This document shows positions 1 to 8,140 of a DNA stretch of 64,000 nucleotides, piece by piece (position 1 is the stretch's first letter; every line of letters starts with the position of its first letter). A model generated the notes under the pieces. That model saw nothing but the letters and a program-made list of their open reading frames with translations. It made no database searches and was not told the DNA's origin. Origin of the DNA: Phyllobacterium lublinensis (GTDB taxonomy: Bacteria > Pseudomonadota > Alphaproteobacteria > Rhizobiales > Rhizobiaceae). Location of the stretch: NCBI RefSeq assembly GCF_020164435.1, contig NZ_JAIUDQ010000004.1, positions 62,001 to 126,000 of the forward strand. Reading direction: 5' to 3'. The position numbers and the translations under genes are program-made.

Positions 1-949
1 TCGCCGGATTCTCATAGGCAAACACCGCGGTCTGATCGGTGACCTTGCGATCGACCGTCCCGAAATCATTATCGTCGGTTTGCGCATAGGCCTGATCGTC
101 GCCGTCACCCTGCCAGCGCTGGTAAGACAGCCGGATCGTCTGCTCGTTGCCGTCACCGAAGCGGTACGTGCCTTTTGCAAGTCCCGACCAGGAATCGAAT
201 GACGACCCGGGGATTTCGTCGCCGTTGCCGTCCTCGTAGTCATCGGACTGGCGATAATTGCCCATGCCGAGGAACTCGAAATTGTCGTTGAGTTTCGTTG
301 CATAGATGGTCGAGCCAAGGAGGCCGGTGCCATTGGAGTCATAGGCGCTCTTGATGCGGACGGCGTTGCTCTGGCCGGGAGCCAGGAAATCGGCCGCATC
401 CTTCGTCGTCAGATTGATGACGCCGCCAAGCGCGCCAGAACCATAAAGCGTCGACGATGCCGGACCGCGCAGCACCTCCACCTGCTTGTAGAGTTCCGGA
501 TCGCTGAAGAAGGATCCCATCCGGTACTGTTCGTAAAACTTTGGCGTACCGTCCACGTTGATGATGATCTTGGACTCGTCCGCAGCGGCAGCTCCGCCGA
601 TACCGCGAATATTGAAGGCTTCGCCAAAGACGCGGTCGCTGCCGATCGCCGTCACACCGGGAACGTCGCGCAGCGTGTCGCCAATGGTCTGTGGTTGATT
701 CTGATCGATCTGCTCCTGATCGATGATTGTGACAGCTTGCGGCGTATCGATAGCAATCTTGTCGACGCCTGCACCCACTACAAGCCGCTGCAACAGGGTC
801 ACGCGTCCCTTCTTCGCAGCCGCCTGAGCCTGCTCACCTGTTTGAGTTTTCTGTTCCGCCTGCTGCGCCCCTGCAACATGCGCTCCGACCATGATCGTCA
901 TTGCCGCTCCGCCAAGCAAAACAGTGATATTCCGTGCCACCAGCCCCAT
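1..949 (-). CDS. TonB-dependent haem/haemoglobin receptor, N-terminal part
   Basis: Outer-membrane receptor that would bring haem or haem proteins into the periplasm using TonB energy. I translated it from an ATG at 949 and it runs open to the window edge, so about 316 N-terminal residues are present and the C-terminal barrel is missing. It begins with a signal peptide ending near GAQQA. A plug domain follows, with the motifs TLRDVPGV, FNIRGIGG and EVLRGPASSTLYGSGALGG. The first barrel strands come after that. GGAG lies about 9 bases upstream of the start. It is divergent from the hmuPSTUV genes, so it is probably the ShmR/HmuR/BhuA-type receptor of this locus. The haem specificity is inferred from context. 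Confidence 0.88.
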   Translation of the reverse strand, partial: MGLVARNITVLLGGAAMTIMVGAHVAGAQQAEQKTQTGEQAQAAAKKGRVTLLQRLVVGAGVDKIAIDTPQAVTIIDQEQIDQNQPQTIGDTLRDVPGVTAIGSDRVFGEAFNIRGIGGAAAADESKIIINVDGTPKFYEQYRMGSFFSDPELYKQVEVLRGPASSTLYGSGALGGVINLTTKDAADFLAPGQSNAVRIKSAYDSNGTGLLGSTIYATKLNDNFEFLGMGNYRQSDDYEDGNGDEIPGSSFDSWSGLAKGTYRFGDGNEQTIRLSYQRWQGDGDDQAYAQTDDNDFGTVDRKVTDQTAVFAYENPA

Positions 950-1056
950 AATCTCATTCTCTCCAGGAGTTCAGTTTGTCGCTGGCTGGCCGGGAGAGCT
1001 TCGTGCCGATGCTCCGATGCTTGCTTGCAGTTTTTTGTTTAATTAGAAGATGATGA

Positions 1057-1120
1057 TAAACTTGACTCATTGACTCTTCTTTAGCTTGCGTAATAAATAT
1101 GAATAAGAGAGTCAAGTTTA
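1057..1120. promoter_or_regulatory. Inverted repeat spanning the divergent haem-receptor/hmuP promoter region
   Basis: A perfect 12-base inverted repeat (TAAACTTGACTC at 1057-1068, GAGTCAAGTTTA at 1109-1120) surrounds a 40-base AT-rich core. Each arm contains TTGACT, usable as a -35 box reading inward in each direction, with AT-rich -10-like sequence in the core. It lies between the receptor start (949) and hmuP (1181). An iron or haem regulator (Irr, RirA or HmuP) acting here is inference. Confidence 0.55.
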
Positions 1121-1180
1121 ATTGAACGGAATAATGCGGCGGCATTGTTCCGCACAAAGAGCAGAAAAAAGGCCAGCTCC

Positions 1181-1390
1181 ATGTCGCGACGTCAAATCAT
1201 CGATCTGCAGGTTCGTCTGCCGAATGTTTCGCCGATGCGATCCGATTTCAGCAAACCGGTGAAACAGGATATCCGCGTTTTCGGCAGCGACATTTTATTC
1301 GACGGCTCCAACGAAGTTGGCATCGAACACGCCGGATCGCTTTATCGGCTGAAGATAACCCGCCAGGGCAAGCTGATATTGAACAAATAA
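1181..1390 (+). CDS. hmuP: Haemin uptake protein HemP/HmuP
   Basis: Small protein of 69 residues of the HemP family. The C-terminal half carries the family pattern: a short strand segment IRVFGSDILFDG, then EVGIEHAGSLYRLKITRQGKLILNK-like residues (positions about 38-69). In Bradyrhizobium and Sinorhizobium, HmuP is reported to help activate transcription of the haem receptor gene. A longer reading from a TTG at 1145 exists, but the ATG at 1181 fits family length and has AAGG about 10 bases upstream. It is the first gene of a same-strand run with hmuS 8 bases downstream. Family assignment is firm; the regulatory role is taken from homologues. Confidence 0.85.
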   Translation: MSRRQIIDLQVRLPNVSPMRSDFSKPVKQDIRVFGSDILFDGSNEVGIEHAGSLYRLKITRQGKLILNK

Positions 1391-1398
1391 AGCAAACA

Positions 1399-2469
1399 AT
1401 GAGTGCGAATATGACCCAGACATTGAAACCGTCACCCGAAGCGATCCGGCAGGCGAGAGCGGATAATCCGAAAATGCGTGAGCGTGACCTTGCGCAGCAA
1501 TTGCATATATCCGAGGCTGATCTGATCGCCGCCTGGTGTGGGATCAACGTCGTTCGCATCAGTCCGCGCATTGAGTCATTCCTCACGGAGATCCAATCGC
1601 TCGGTGAAGTCATGGCGCTTACCCGCAATGAAAGCGCCGTGCACGAAAAGATCGGCGTCTATGACAAGCCGATAGTCGGCAAGCATGCTTCGTTGCTGCT
1701 CGGCGAGCAGATTGACATGCGGTTGTTCCCGAATGCCTGGGCCCACGGCTTTGCTGTCGAAAAGCAGGATGGCGATACGGTGCGCCGCAGCTTGCAGTTC
1801 TTCGATGCCGCCGGAGAGGCAATCCACAAGATACATTTGCGGCCGGCGTCCAATCTCGATGCCTATGAGGTGCTTGTTGCCAAGTTACGGCTGGATGATC
1901 AATCCCAGACCATCGCACTGACATCGCTGCCGAAGCCGGAAGAGAAGACGCTTGAGATCGAAGAACTCGATGCTGCAGGCCTGCGCGACCGCTGGAGCCA
2001 GATGCGCGATGTGCATGAGTTTTTTGGTATTCTGCGGTCACTCAAGATGACCCGCCACCAGGCGGTTCAGGTGATTGGGCATGACTACGCCTGGAAGCTC
2101 AATGGCAGTGCATTTACCGCAATGCTGCATCATTCGGCACAGGAGCAGATTCCAATCATGTGTTTCGTCGGCAATCGCGGCTGCATCCAGATTCATTCAG
2201 GTGCTGTCCAGAACATCACGCCGATGGGTCCATGGATCAACATCCTCGACGAGACGTTCCATATGCACCTTCGTACCGATCACATCTCCGAGATCTGGGC
2301 GGTTCGCAAGCCAACGAAGGACGGCCATGTCACCTCGCTCGAGGCCTACGGCCCGGAAGGCGAGATGATCATCCAGTTTTTCGGCAAGCGGCATGAGGAC
2401 TCCGGTGAACGCGATGATTGGCGTCAGCTGATCGAGGGCCGGCCCCGCTTGATGTTCGCGGCGGCTTGA
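1399..2469 (+). CDS. hmuS: Haemin-degrading factor HmuS
   Basis: Cytoplasmic haem-handling protein of the HemS/ChuS/HmuS family, 356 residues, the usual size. The family is built of two similar halves. The N-terminal part (about residues 15-45) has the typical MRERDLAQQLHISEADLIAAW segment. The second half includes GNRGCIQIHSG and WINILDETFHMHLR. It receives haem from the HmuTUV importer and either traffics or breaks it down to release iron; which activity dominates in rhizobia is debated. It lies between hmuP and hmuT on the same strand with 8- and 11-base gaps, indicating one operon. A second ATG four codons in is also possible. Confidence 0.92.
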   Translation: MSANMTQTLKPSPEAIRQARADNPKMRERDLAQQLHISEADLIAAWCGINVVRISPRIESFLTEIQSLGEVMALTRNESAVHEKIGVYDKPIVGKHASLLLGEQIDMRLFPNAWAHGFAVEKQDGDTVRRSLQFFDAAGEAIHKIHLRPASNLDAYEVLVAKLRLDDQSQTIALTSLPKPEEKTLEIEELDAAGLRDRWSQMRDVHEFFGILRSLKMTRHQAVQVIGHDYAWKLNGSAFTAMLHHSAQEQIPIMCFVGNRGCIQIHSGAVQNITPMGPWINILDETFHMHLRTDHISEIWAVRKPTKDGHVTSLEAYGPEGEMIIQFFGKRHEDSGERDDWRQLIEGRPRLMFAAA

Positions 2470-2480
2470 GGAATGTCCGA

Positions 2481-3362
2481 ATGACAATCAGATTATCAGC
2501 AATCGCCGGCACCATAGGTATGTTGGCCATACCGCATGCCGGATTTGCAGAAGGGATAACCGGACGTGTGCCCGATGCCAGCCGCGTGGTTTCGATCGGC
2601 GATTCCATCACCGAGATCGTCTATGCCCTTGGTGAGGAGGGGCGGCTTGTTGGTCGCGACTCCACCAGCACCTATCCCGAATCCGCGAACAAATTGCCCG
2701 ATGTCGGCTATATGCGTGCGCTTTCACCCGAAGGTGTATTGTCCATCAATCCGACGGCTATCATCGCCGTGGAGGGCAGCGGGCCGAAGGAAACAATCGA
2801 AGTACTGAAGAAGGCAAGCGTACCCTTTGTCTTCGTGCCGGAAAATTACACCGCTGCCAGCGTTGCCGAAAAAATCCGTATTGTCGGCAGGGCGCTCGGA
2901 GCAGACAGGAAGGCGGAAACACTTGCAAAGAAGGTCGAGTCGGATCTCGCCGCCGCGCAAAATGAAACAAGCAACATCAAGGCGCGCAAGCGGGTTCTTT
3001 TCATCCTCAGTGCCCAGGGCGGCAAGATAATGGCGTCCGGAACCAGGACGGCTGCGAACGGCATCATCGAACTCGCTGGTGCTGAAAATGCCATCACCGA
3101 GTTTCGGGGCTACAAGCCGCTAACGGACGAGTCGATCATCACGGCAAAGCCGGATGTCATTCTCGTCATGGATCGTGGCGGTGATCATTCAGCTGCCAAT
3201 ACCGAACTCCTTGCCAACAAGGCAATTGCAGCGACGCCGGCCGGGCAAGCCAAGAATATTGTACGCATGGGCGGACAATATCTGCTTGGCTTCGGTCCGC
3301 GCACTGCTCAGGCGGCGCATGATCTGGCCAAAGCCTTCTATGGCAATGAAGTGAGCCAATGA
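2481..3362 (+). CDS. hmuT: Haem ABC transporter, periplasmic binding protein HmuT
   Basis: Periplasmic haem-binding protein that passes haem to the HmuUV permease. It has 293 residues with a signal peptide (MTIRLSAIAGTIGM, cleaved after the HAGFA region). The fold is that of the BtuF/FhuD type: SIGDSITEIVYALG near the N-terminus, then RDSTSTYPESANKLPDVGYMR, then KPDVILVMDRGGD. I chose the ATG at 2481 over an upstream in-frame start at 2418 because it begins the signal peptide and follows GAGG by 9 bases. It overlaps hmuU by four bases (ATGA). Confidence 0.92.
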   Translation: MTIRLSAIAGTIGMLAIPHAGFAEGITGRVPDASRVVSIGDSITEIVYALGEEGRLVGRDSTSTYPESANKLPDVGYMRALSPEGVLSINPTAIIAVEGSGPKETIEVLKKASVPFVFVPENYTAASVAEKIRIVGRALGADRKAETLAKKVESDLAAAQNETSNIKARKRVLFILSAQGGKIMASGTRTAANGIIELAGAENAITEFRGYKPLTDESIITAKPDVILVMDRGGDHSAANTELLANKAIAATPAGQAKNIVRMGGQYLLGFGPRTAQAAHDLAKAFYGNEVSQ

Positions 3363-4480
3363 GCGAAGCCGTTGTCATGAAACCCGCCGCCGTATCCCCC
3401 AGCAACGGCGGCGGCAAAACGCGTGCAGATGGTGATCGCTCATCTCTGGCCAAGGCTGCAATAGCCGCTTTGAGCATTGTGCTACTGGCAACGATGCTGT
3501 TCAGCCTAGCCGCAGGTGCGTCCGATGCATCCATCATGTCCGTCATCGGTGGCTTGTTTTCTACCCCGGACGGCAGCAGCGACGCCTTGCCCATGCGCGA
3601 CCGCATCATCATCTACGATATCCGGCTGCCACGTGTCATTCTGGGCGCGTTGATCGGCGCATCGCTTGCAGTCTCCGGAGCGGTCATGCAGGGCCTGTTC
3701 CGTAACCCTCTTGCCGATCCTGGCATTGTCGGCGTCTCCGCCGGTGCGGGCCTCGGTGCGGTCAGCATGATCGTCCTCGGCGGTACGTTCCTCGCACCAC
3801 TTATCACCCTGTTCGGCTACTACGCATTGCCGCTCGCGGCCTTCTTTGGTGCGCTCGCCTTTACGCTTATCCTTTACCGTGTCGCAACCCGGCGCGGACA
3901 GACCTCGATTGCCACAATGTTGCTTGCCGGTATCGCGCTCGGCGCCATGGCGGGGGCCTATATGGGTGTGCTTGTCTATGTTGCGGATGACAGGCAATTG
4001 CGCGACCTCACCTTTTGGGGACTGGGCTCCCTTGCCGGCGCGAACTGGGTGAAGGTTGCTGCTGCCGGTCCATTCATCATTCTGGCGCTGCTGGTCTCGC
4101 CCTTTCTCGCGCGCGGCCTCAATGGTCTTGCGCTTGGGGAAGCAGCGGCGAGCCATCTCGGCATTCCAGTGCAGCGCTTCAAGCGCATCGCCATCGTTGT
4201 GGTTGCGGCCGCAACCGGTGCTTCGGTTGCCGTGAGTGGTGGTATCGGCTTTGTCGGCGTGGTCGTTCCGCATCTCTTGCGCCTCGTGATCGGTCCAGAT
4301 CACCGATATATGCTTCCTGCGGCTGCTCTGCTCGGAGCGAGCCTGTTGTTGTTGGCCGATGCGGTCAGCCGTACCATCGTAGCACCGTCGGAACTGCCGA
4401 TCGGCATCGTAACTGCTGCAGTCGGCGCACCATTCTTCCTTTGGATATTATTGCGGCGCCGTGGAATTCTGGATCTATGA
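3359..4480 (+). CDS. hmuU: Haem ABC transporter permease HmuU
   Basis: Inner-membrane permease of the FecCD/BtuC family, 373 residues with many hydrophobic helices. After a soluble N-terminal stretch of about 25 residues, family motifs appear in order: RLPRVILGALIGASLAVSG, then MQGLFRNPLADPGIVGVS, then FVGVVVPHLLRLVIGPDHR near residue 300. The last resembles the loop that couples to the ATPase in this family. Its start overlaps the end of hmuT (ATGA) and its end overlaps hmuV (ATGA), so translation of hmuT, hmuU and hmuV is probably coupled. Confidence 0.94.
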   Translation: MSEAVVMKPAAVSPSNGGGKTRADGDRSSLAKAAIAALSIVLLATMLFSLAAGASDASIMSVIGGLFSTPDGSSDALPMRDRIIIYDIRLPRVILGALIGASLAVSGAVMQGLFRNPLADPGIVGVSAGAGLGAVSMIVLGGTFLAPLITLFGYYALPLAAFFGALAFTLILYRVATRRGQTSIATMLLAGIALGAMAGAYMGVLVYVADDRQLRDLTFWGLGSLAGANWVKVAAAGPFIILALLVSPFLARGLNGLALGEAAASHLGIPVQRFKRIAIVVVAAATGASVAVSGGIGFVGVVVPHLLRLVIGPDHRYMLPAAALLGASLLLLADAVSRTIVAPSELPIGIVTAAVGAPFFLWILLRRRGILDL

Positions 4481-5274
4481 CAATGATCGAAGTCACTGAT
4501 GTTTGCGTCCACCTTGGCAAGAGGACGATTATTGATCGTGCGAGCTTCATCGCCGAAGCGGGGCAGTTCACGATCATTGTTGGCCCGAATGGTTCCGGCA
4601 AGACGACGCTGATGCGTGCCCTTTCTGGCGATCTGCCGTTCACCGGGCACATTTCGATCAACGGCCGGGAATTGACCAGGTTGAAGCTGTGGGAAATGGC
4701 AGCGATGCGCGCAATCCTCCCGCAAACGACCTCGCTTTCATTTCCATTCACGGTTCGCGAAATCGTCAAGCTCGGGCTGACCAGCGGTCGATCCGGGGCG
4801 GCGCGGCGCGGGATGGACAGCCTGCCGGATGAAGCACTGCAAATGGTGGACCTTGCGGGGTTTGGCGGGCGCTTCTACCAGGAACTGTCCGGGGGCGAAC
4901 AACAGCGGGTGCAGCTTGCCCGCGTGCTGTGCCAGGTGTGGCAACCTGTGCTCGATGGGCAGCCACGCTTTCTCTTCCTCGATGAGCCGGTTTCCAGTCT
5001 CGACATCAAGCATCAGCTGATCATCATGGAGATCGCTCGCAGTTTTGCGGAGCGGGGAGGCGGCGTCATTGCCATCCTCCACGACCTCAATCTGACATCG
5101 ATGTATGCCGACCGTGTCGTCGTCATGCATGGAGGCCACGCCGACTGTGTCGGGACACCAAATGAGGTCCTGACTGATGAGCGCATACTGCGCGTTTATG
5201 AATGCGCGCTGAAAGTAGGAGCGCTGCCTGCCAGCCATATTCCCTTTGTCCTTCCACAGTCGGTCGCGGTCTGA
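4477..5274 (+). CDS. hmuV: Haem ABC transporter ATP-binding protein HmuV
   Basis: ATPase that powers haem import through HmuU. It has 265 residues. Walker A GPNGSGKTT is at about residue 36, the Q-loop lies in AILPQTT, the signature is LSGGEQQRVQLAR near residue 139, Walker B is FLFLDEP, and the switch histidine is in ILHDLNL. I start it at the ATG overlapping the hmuU stop (4477); a second ATG two codons on is an alternative. An open frame continuing upstream to 4015 is only the shadow of hmuU. Last gene of the operon. Confidence 0.94.
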   Translation: MTMIEVTDVCVHLGKRTIIDRASFIAEAGQFTIIVGPNGSGKTTLMRALSGDLPFTGHISINGRELTRLKLWEMAAMRAILPQTTSLSFPFTVREIVKLGLTSGRSGAARRGMDSLPDEALQMVDLAGFGGRFYQELSGGEQQRVQLARVLCQVWQPVLDGQPRFLFLDEPVSSLDIKHQLIIMEIARSFAERGGGVIAILHDLNLTSMYADRVVVMHGGHADCVGTPNEVLTDERILRVYECALKVGALPASHIPFVLPQSVAV

Positions 5275-5315
5275 TCCGGTTCTTTGAGTCGGGAGACGCC
5301 AATCCGAACGGGACG

Positions 5316-5335
5316 AGGCCCGCGTGTTCGGGCCT
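5316..5335. terminator. Hairpin between hmuV and the NmrA-family gene
   Basis: AGGCCCG (5316-5322) pairs perfectly with CGGGCCT (5329-5335) around a 6-base loop, in the gap between two convergent genes. There is no long T run, so this is a modest terminator candidate for hmuV. Confidence 0.4.
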
Positions 5336-5360
5336 TGCCAGTCTTGCTTGAACCTGGAAT

Positions 5361-6284
5361 TCAGTCTGGAGAGAAGGTGTTCGCGTTTCGCTTCACGAAG
5401 TCGACCATCGAAGTCGGCTTGACGCCCGTAATCTCGAATACCTCGTCGGTCATCCTGTCATACCGACCTTGCTTGTGCAGATCCGCCATGATCGCCAGGT
5501 GACTGACGAGGTGCTGGGGAACTCCAAGCTGCTTCAACTTGTCGATCCACGGCAACATGGGCACGTCGACATAGGTGATTGTCCGTCGCAGGGCATCGGA
5601 GAAATAGGAAGCATATGTTTCCATATCGGTCGATTCCGGCCCCGTGAGATTGTAGATATTGCCAATGTGCGGGGCCGGGTCATCCAGGACAACCGAGACC
5701 ACGCGGGCGACATCGAGCGCGGAAATCGGAGAGGTCCGGCTTTGTCCAAGCGGCAGGATGAGCTGGTTCTTGTCTTTCACGCCAGCGGCGGCCAAGCGCA
5801 GGAAAAATCCTTCCAGGAACACGGTCGGACGTATAGTGACGACAGGCAGGCCCGACCACCCCAACGCCTGTTCCGAAAGCCAGTGCATCTTGTGTTGCGG
5901 GCTGTCCGTCGTCTCGGTCACGCTCATCTGCGTTACCGTCATCTGAGACATATTGACGAAGGCCTTGACGCCGTGATGCCGCGCAACAGCCGCTGTGTTG
6001 ACGGTGGCCTCCAGATAGTTTGGTGTGATCGACATTCCGAAATAGACGCGTTCTACGCCCTCCATTGCGCGATGCATGGAGGTCAGATCCGTCAGATCGC
6101 CCAGAACGACCTCGGCGCCGAGGCTGCGCAGGGCTTCGGCCCGGTCATCTTCCCGGCGTACCAGAGCACGGACATTGTTTCCGCGTTCGATCAGCATCGC
6201 GGTAACGTTTCGTCCTATTGCACCGAGATCACCCGCCGCCCCGGTGACGAGGATCGGCTTCTCGGATTTCGCGGTGGTATTCAT
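5361..6284 (-). CDS. NmrA/SDR-type NAD(P)-binding oxidoreductase
   Basis: Atypical short-chain dehydrogenase of the NmrA/QorB-like group, 307 residues. The N-terminal Rossmann motif is ILVTGAAGDLGAIG (about residue 11), followed by NVRALVRREDDRA and GAEVVLGDLTD. The usual Tyr-Lys catalytic pair is not evident, which is typical of NmrA-like sensors and quinone reductases. I use the ATG at 6284, which follows GGAG by a few bases, rather than one at 6332. The MarR gene upstream is on the same strand, and both genes are preceded by the same 14-base element, so this is probably a MarR-controlled redox gene. The substrate is unknown. Confidence 0.82.
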   Translation of the reverse strand: MNTTAKSEKPILVTGAAGDLGAIGRNVTAMLIERGNNVRALVRREDDRAEALRSLGAEVVLGDLTDLTSMHRAMEGVERVYFGMSITPNYLEATVNTAAVARHHGVKAFVNMSQMTVTQMSVTETTDSPQHKMHWLSEQALGWSGLPVVTIRPTVFLEGFFLRLAAAGVKDKNQLILPLGQSRTSPISALDVARVVSVVLDDPAPHIGNIYNLTGPESTDMETYASYFSDALRRTITYVDVPMLPWIDKLKQLGVPQHLVSHLAIMADLHKQGRYDRMTDEVFEITGVKPTSMVDFVKRNANTFSPD

Positions 6285-6344
6285 TCTCCGGTTCCTTTCG
6301 TTGTTTGCGATTTCAGATCGGTCGGTGTTCAACGCGGTTATTGA

Positions 6345-6358
6345 TGTATATACAACAT
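6345..6358. promoter_or_regulatory. Candidate MarR operator, copy 1 (before the NmrA-family gene)
   Basis: TGTATATACAACAT, whose first ten bases form a perfect palindrome (TGTATATACA). The identical 14-mer recurs at 6864-6877 before the marR gene. It lies about 61 bases upstream of the NmrA-family start. Confidence 0.55.
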
Positions 6359-6388
6359 CATATGAAAAGGTTATGGCAAGCCGTCACG

Positions 6389-6850
6389 TCAAGCGCTGCT
6401 TTCGGTCTGAGCCAGATTGTTCTCCATTCTCAGGAGAGTGCCAATGCTCTCTTGGCCAAGCAGTTGCCTGGCCTTCTCCTGGGCCGTGCGCCAGGATGGT
6501 ACGGCCTGTTCAAGCAATGCCTTGCCTGTTTCCGAGATGATGATTGGTCGACTGCGTCCGCCTGCGGAAACAACCTCTTCTACCCAACCTTGCTCCAGCA
6601 AGAGGGCGAGGTTGCGCGTGAGGGTCGAACGCTCCTGTCTGTTGGCCCTGCCGATCTCGGCCCTGCTTGCGCTGCCCATCTTCGCCACCATCACCAGAAG
6701 TGAGAATTGCGGGGCATTGATTCCATGCGGGCGCAGGTAACTGTCGTATAGATTGGTAATGACGCGGGCGATACGCCTGGTTCGTGTCATCACACATTCG
6801 CGTGTAACTTCGCCCACGATCTCGCTTATCGGATAGCCAATATTCGTCAT
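6389..6850 (-). CDS. MarR-family transcriptional regulator
   Basis: Winged-helix regulator of 153 residues. Residues 20-60 form the first helices (RRIARVITNLYDSYLRPHG, NAPQFSLLVMVA). The recognition helix region is ASRAEIGRANRQERSTLTRNLALLLEQGWV and the wing is AGGRSRPIIISETG, all in MarR order. The start chosen is the ATG at 6850; an in-frame ATG at 6889 would overlap the candidate operator. The upstream operator suggests autorepression, with the downstream NmrA-family gene as its target. The ligand is unknown. Confidence 0.88.
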   Translation of the reverse strand: MTNIGYPISEIVGEVTRECVMTRTRRIARVITNLYDSYLRPHGINAPQFSLLVMVAKMGSASRAEIGRANRQERSTLTRNLALLLEQGWVEEVVSAGGRSRPIIISETGKALLEQAVPSWRTAQEKARQLLGQESIGTLLRMENNLAQTESSA

Positions 6851-6863
6851 GGTGTTAGTGTAG

Positions 6864-6877
6864 TGTATATACAACAT
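6864..6877. promoter_or_regulatory. Candidate MarR operator, copy 2 (before marR)
   Basis: Second exact copy of TGTATATACAACAT, 14 to 27 bases upstream of the marR start codon. That is a position where binding would block the promoter or transcript start. Confidence 0.55.
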
Positions 6878-7101
6878 ACATGTCAACATTTTTATGATGG
6901 AGATGCTCTTAGCCCGGAAGGGTGTTACAGAGATGAAACCGCCGACTAGGGTGTCGGGCGTGCTCGTAGGACACGTCAGCGGTACCAGCAGATATCATAC
7001 TGGGTGAGCTGAAGCATGAGTTGTTCTGGCTCGGATCGAGCCCTGGGGCCAGATCTCGCTACGATAGGTTCTCATACTCCAACGCCTTTGAAGGAACGAG
7101 A

Positions 7102-7818
7102 ATGGACCTTTTGAACGAAGTTCTTGCCGCACATGGTGGCCTTGATCATTGGAATTCTTTTGAGGAAGCGAGCGTCACGATCATCTCGGGCGGCGAATTG
7201 TGGGGGATGAAGGGCATCGATGCCGATGCTACGCCTCGCCGTGTAACGGCGGCGATTCATCGCGAGTGGGCGCATATCAAGCCCTACGGCAATCCAGACT
7301 GGGGAATGACGTTTGAACCGGAACGAGTCGAGATCGAGGCGGTCGACAAGACCCTTGTCGCCGAGAGGGATCAACCGCGGGCGGCCTTCGCCGGCCATGC
7401 CCTGAATAGCCCATGGGATCCGCTCCATCGCGCCTATTTCAACGGCTATGCCATGTGGACCTATCTGAATACGCCCTTTCTGATGGCACTACCCGGTTTC
7501 AGAACCGATGAAATTGCGCCCTGGGATGAACACGGGGAGACATGGCGCGTATTGCGGACAACGTTTCCCAGGCAGATCGAAAGCCATTGTCCGGTTCAAG
7601 ATTTCTACTTCGGTCCGGATTTTCTGCTCCGCCGCCATGACTACCAGGTTGATATCTCCGGAAGTTTTCTAGCCGCCCAATATGTTTATGACGTCGTAGA
7701 GGCTAATGGGATCAGGTTTCCGACGAAGCGGCGAGCCCATCCGCGCGACCCCAATGGCCGTCCCGATCGCGACCGGACCTATGTCTGGATTGACCTCGCG
7801 GACTATCGGATGGACTGA
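7102..7818 (+). CDS. Conserved hypothetical protein, 238 residues
   Basis: I do not assign a function. The protein has no signal peptide or membrane helix. It opens with MDLLNEVLAAHGGLDHW and contains ISGGELWGMKG, ARASFAGHxxNxPWDPLHRAYFNGYAMWTYLNTPF-like and DFYFGPDFLLRRHDYQVDISG-like segments. From memory these recur in a family of uncharacterised proteins in actinobacteria and proteobacteria. The start at 7102 has AAGGA upstream and begins this conserved segment, so I prefer it to 7021. The many Trp, Tyr and His residues and beta-rich pattern suggest a barrel-like ligand-binding fold, but that is only an impression. It stands alone between the marR unit and a DUF1127 gene. Confidence 0.75.
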   Translation: MDLLNEVLAAHGGLDHWNSFEEASVTIISGGELWGMKGIDADATPRRVTAAIHREWAHIKPYGNPDWGMTFEPERVEIEAVDKTLVAERDQPRAAFAGHALNSPWDPLHRAYFNGYAMWTYLNTPFLMALPGFRTDEIAPWDEHGETWRVLRTTFPRQIESHCPVQDFYFGPDFLLRRHDYQVDISGSFLAAQYVYDVVEANGIRFPTKRRAHPRDPNGRPDRDRTYVWIDLADYRMD

Positions 7819-7880
7819 AGCACAATTGCACTCGATCCCACCGTTCCAGATTTTACGCTTCATCGAAGGCGATATGTTGG

Positions 7881-7904
7881 AAAGCGGGTTCACTGGCCCG
7901 CTTT
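7881..7904 (-). terminator. Hairpin at the end of the DUF1127 gene
   Basis: AAAGCGGG (7881-7888) and CCCGCTTT (7897-7904) form a perfect 8-base stem with an 8-base loop that includes the stop codon of the small minus-strand gene. Only a short T run follows. Confidence 0.45.
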
Positions 7905-8048
7905 CCCGTGCGATGCGATTGTATCTATCTCGTGACGCGATATGCCGACATCGTCCAGCTCGCGATCGGTAAGGCGCATGAGTTCGCGGATGTTTTGACG
8001 GTGCCGCACGTGGCTGCGTAGAGTGGACAGAATAAAGGCTACAAACAT
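7890..8048 (-). CDS. DUF1127 small protein
   Basis: A 52-residue protein found by direct translation of the minus strand. The core RQNIRELMRLTDRELDDVGI followed by SRHEI is the arginine-rich DUF1127 (YjiS-like) pattern. In alphaproteobacteria, DUF1127 proteins influence phosphate and carbon metabolism and RNA turnover. AAGGA lies about 6 bases before the ATG at 8048. The N-terminus (MFVAFILSTLRSHVRHR) is hydrophobic at first and then basic. Function in this strain is unknown. Confidence 0.8.
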   Translation of the reverse strand: MFVAFILSTLRSHVRHRQNIRELMRLTDRELDDVGISRHEIDTIASHGKAGQ

Positions 8049-8140
8049 GGTCGTTCCTTAAGATTGGACCGTGTGACACGGCCGGTTTGGGGCAAGTGAG
8101 TTAGGCCGAGGGCGCCGCTTCGCGCCGCCCTCGGCCTCGA

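Noticed and set aside
4015..4476. N-terminal extension of hmuV
   Set aside because: It overlaps hmuU in another frame; the ATPase domain begins at 4477 with normal length.
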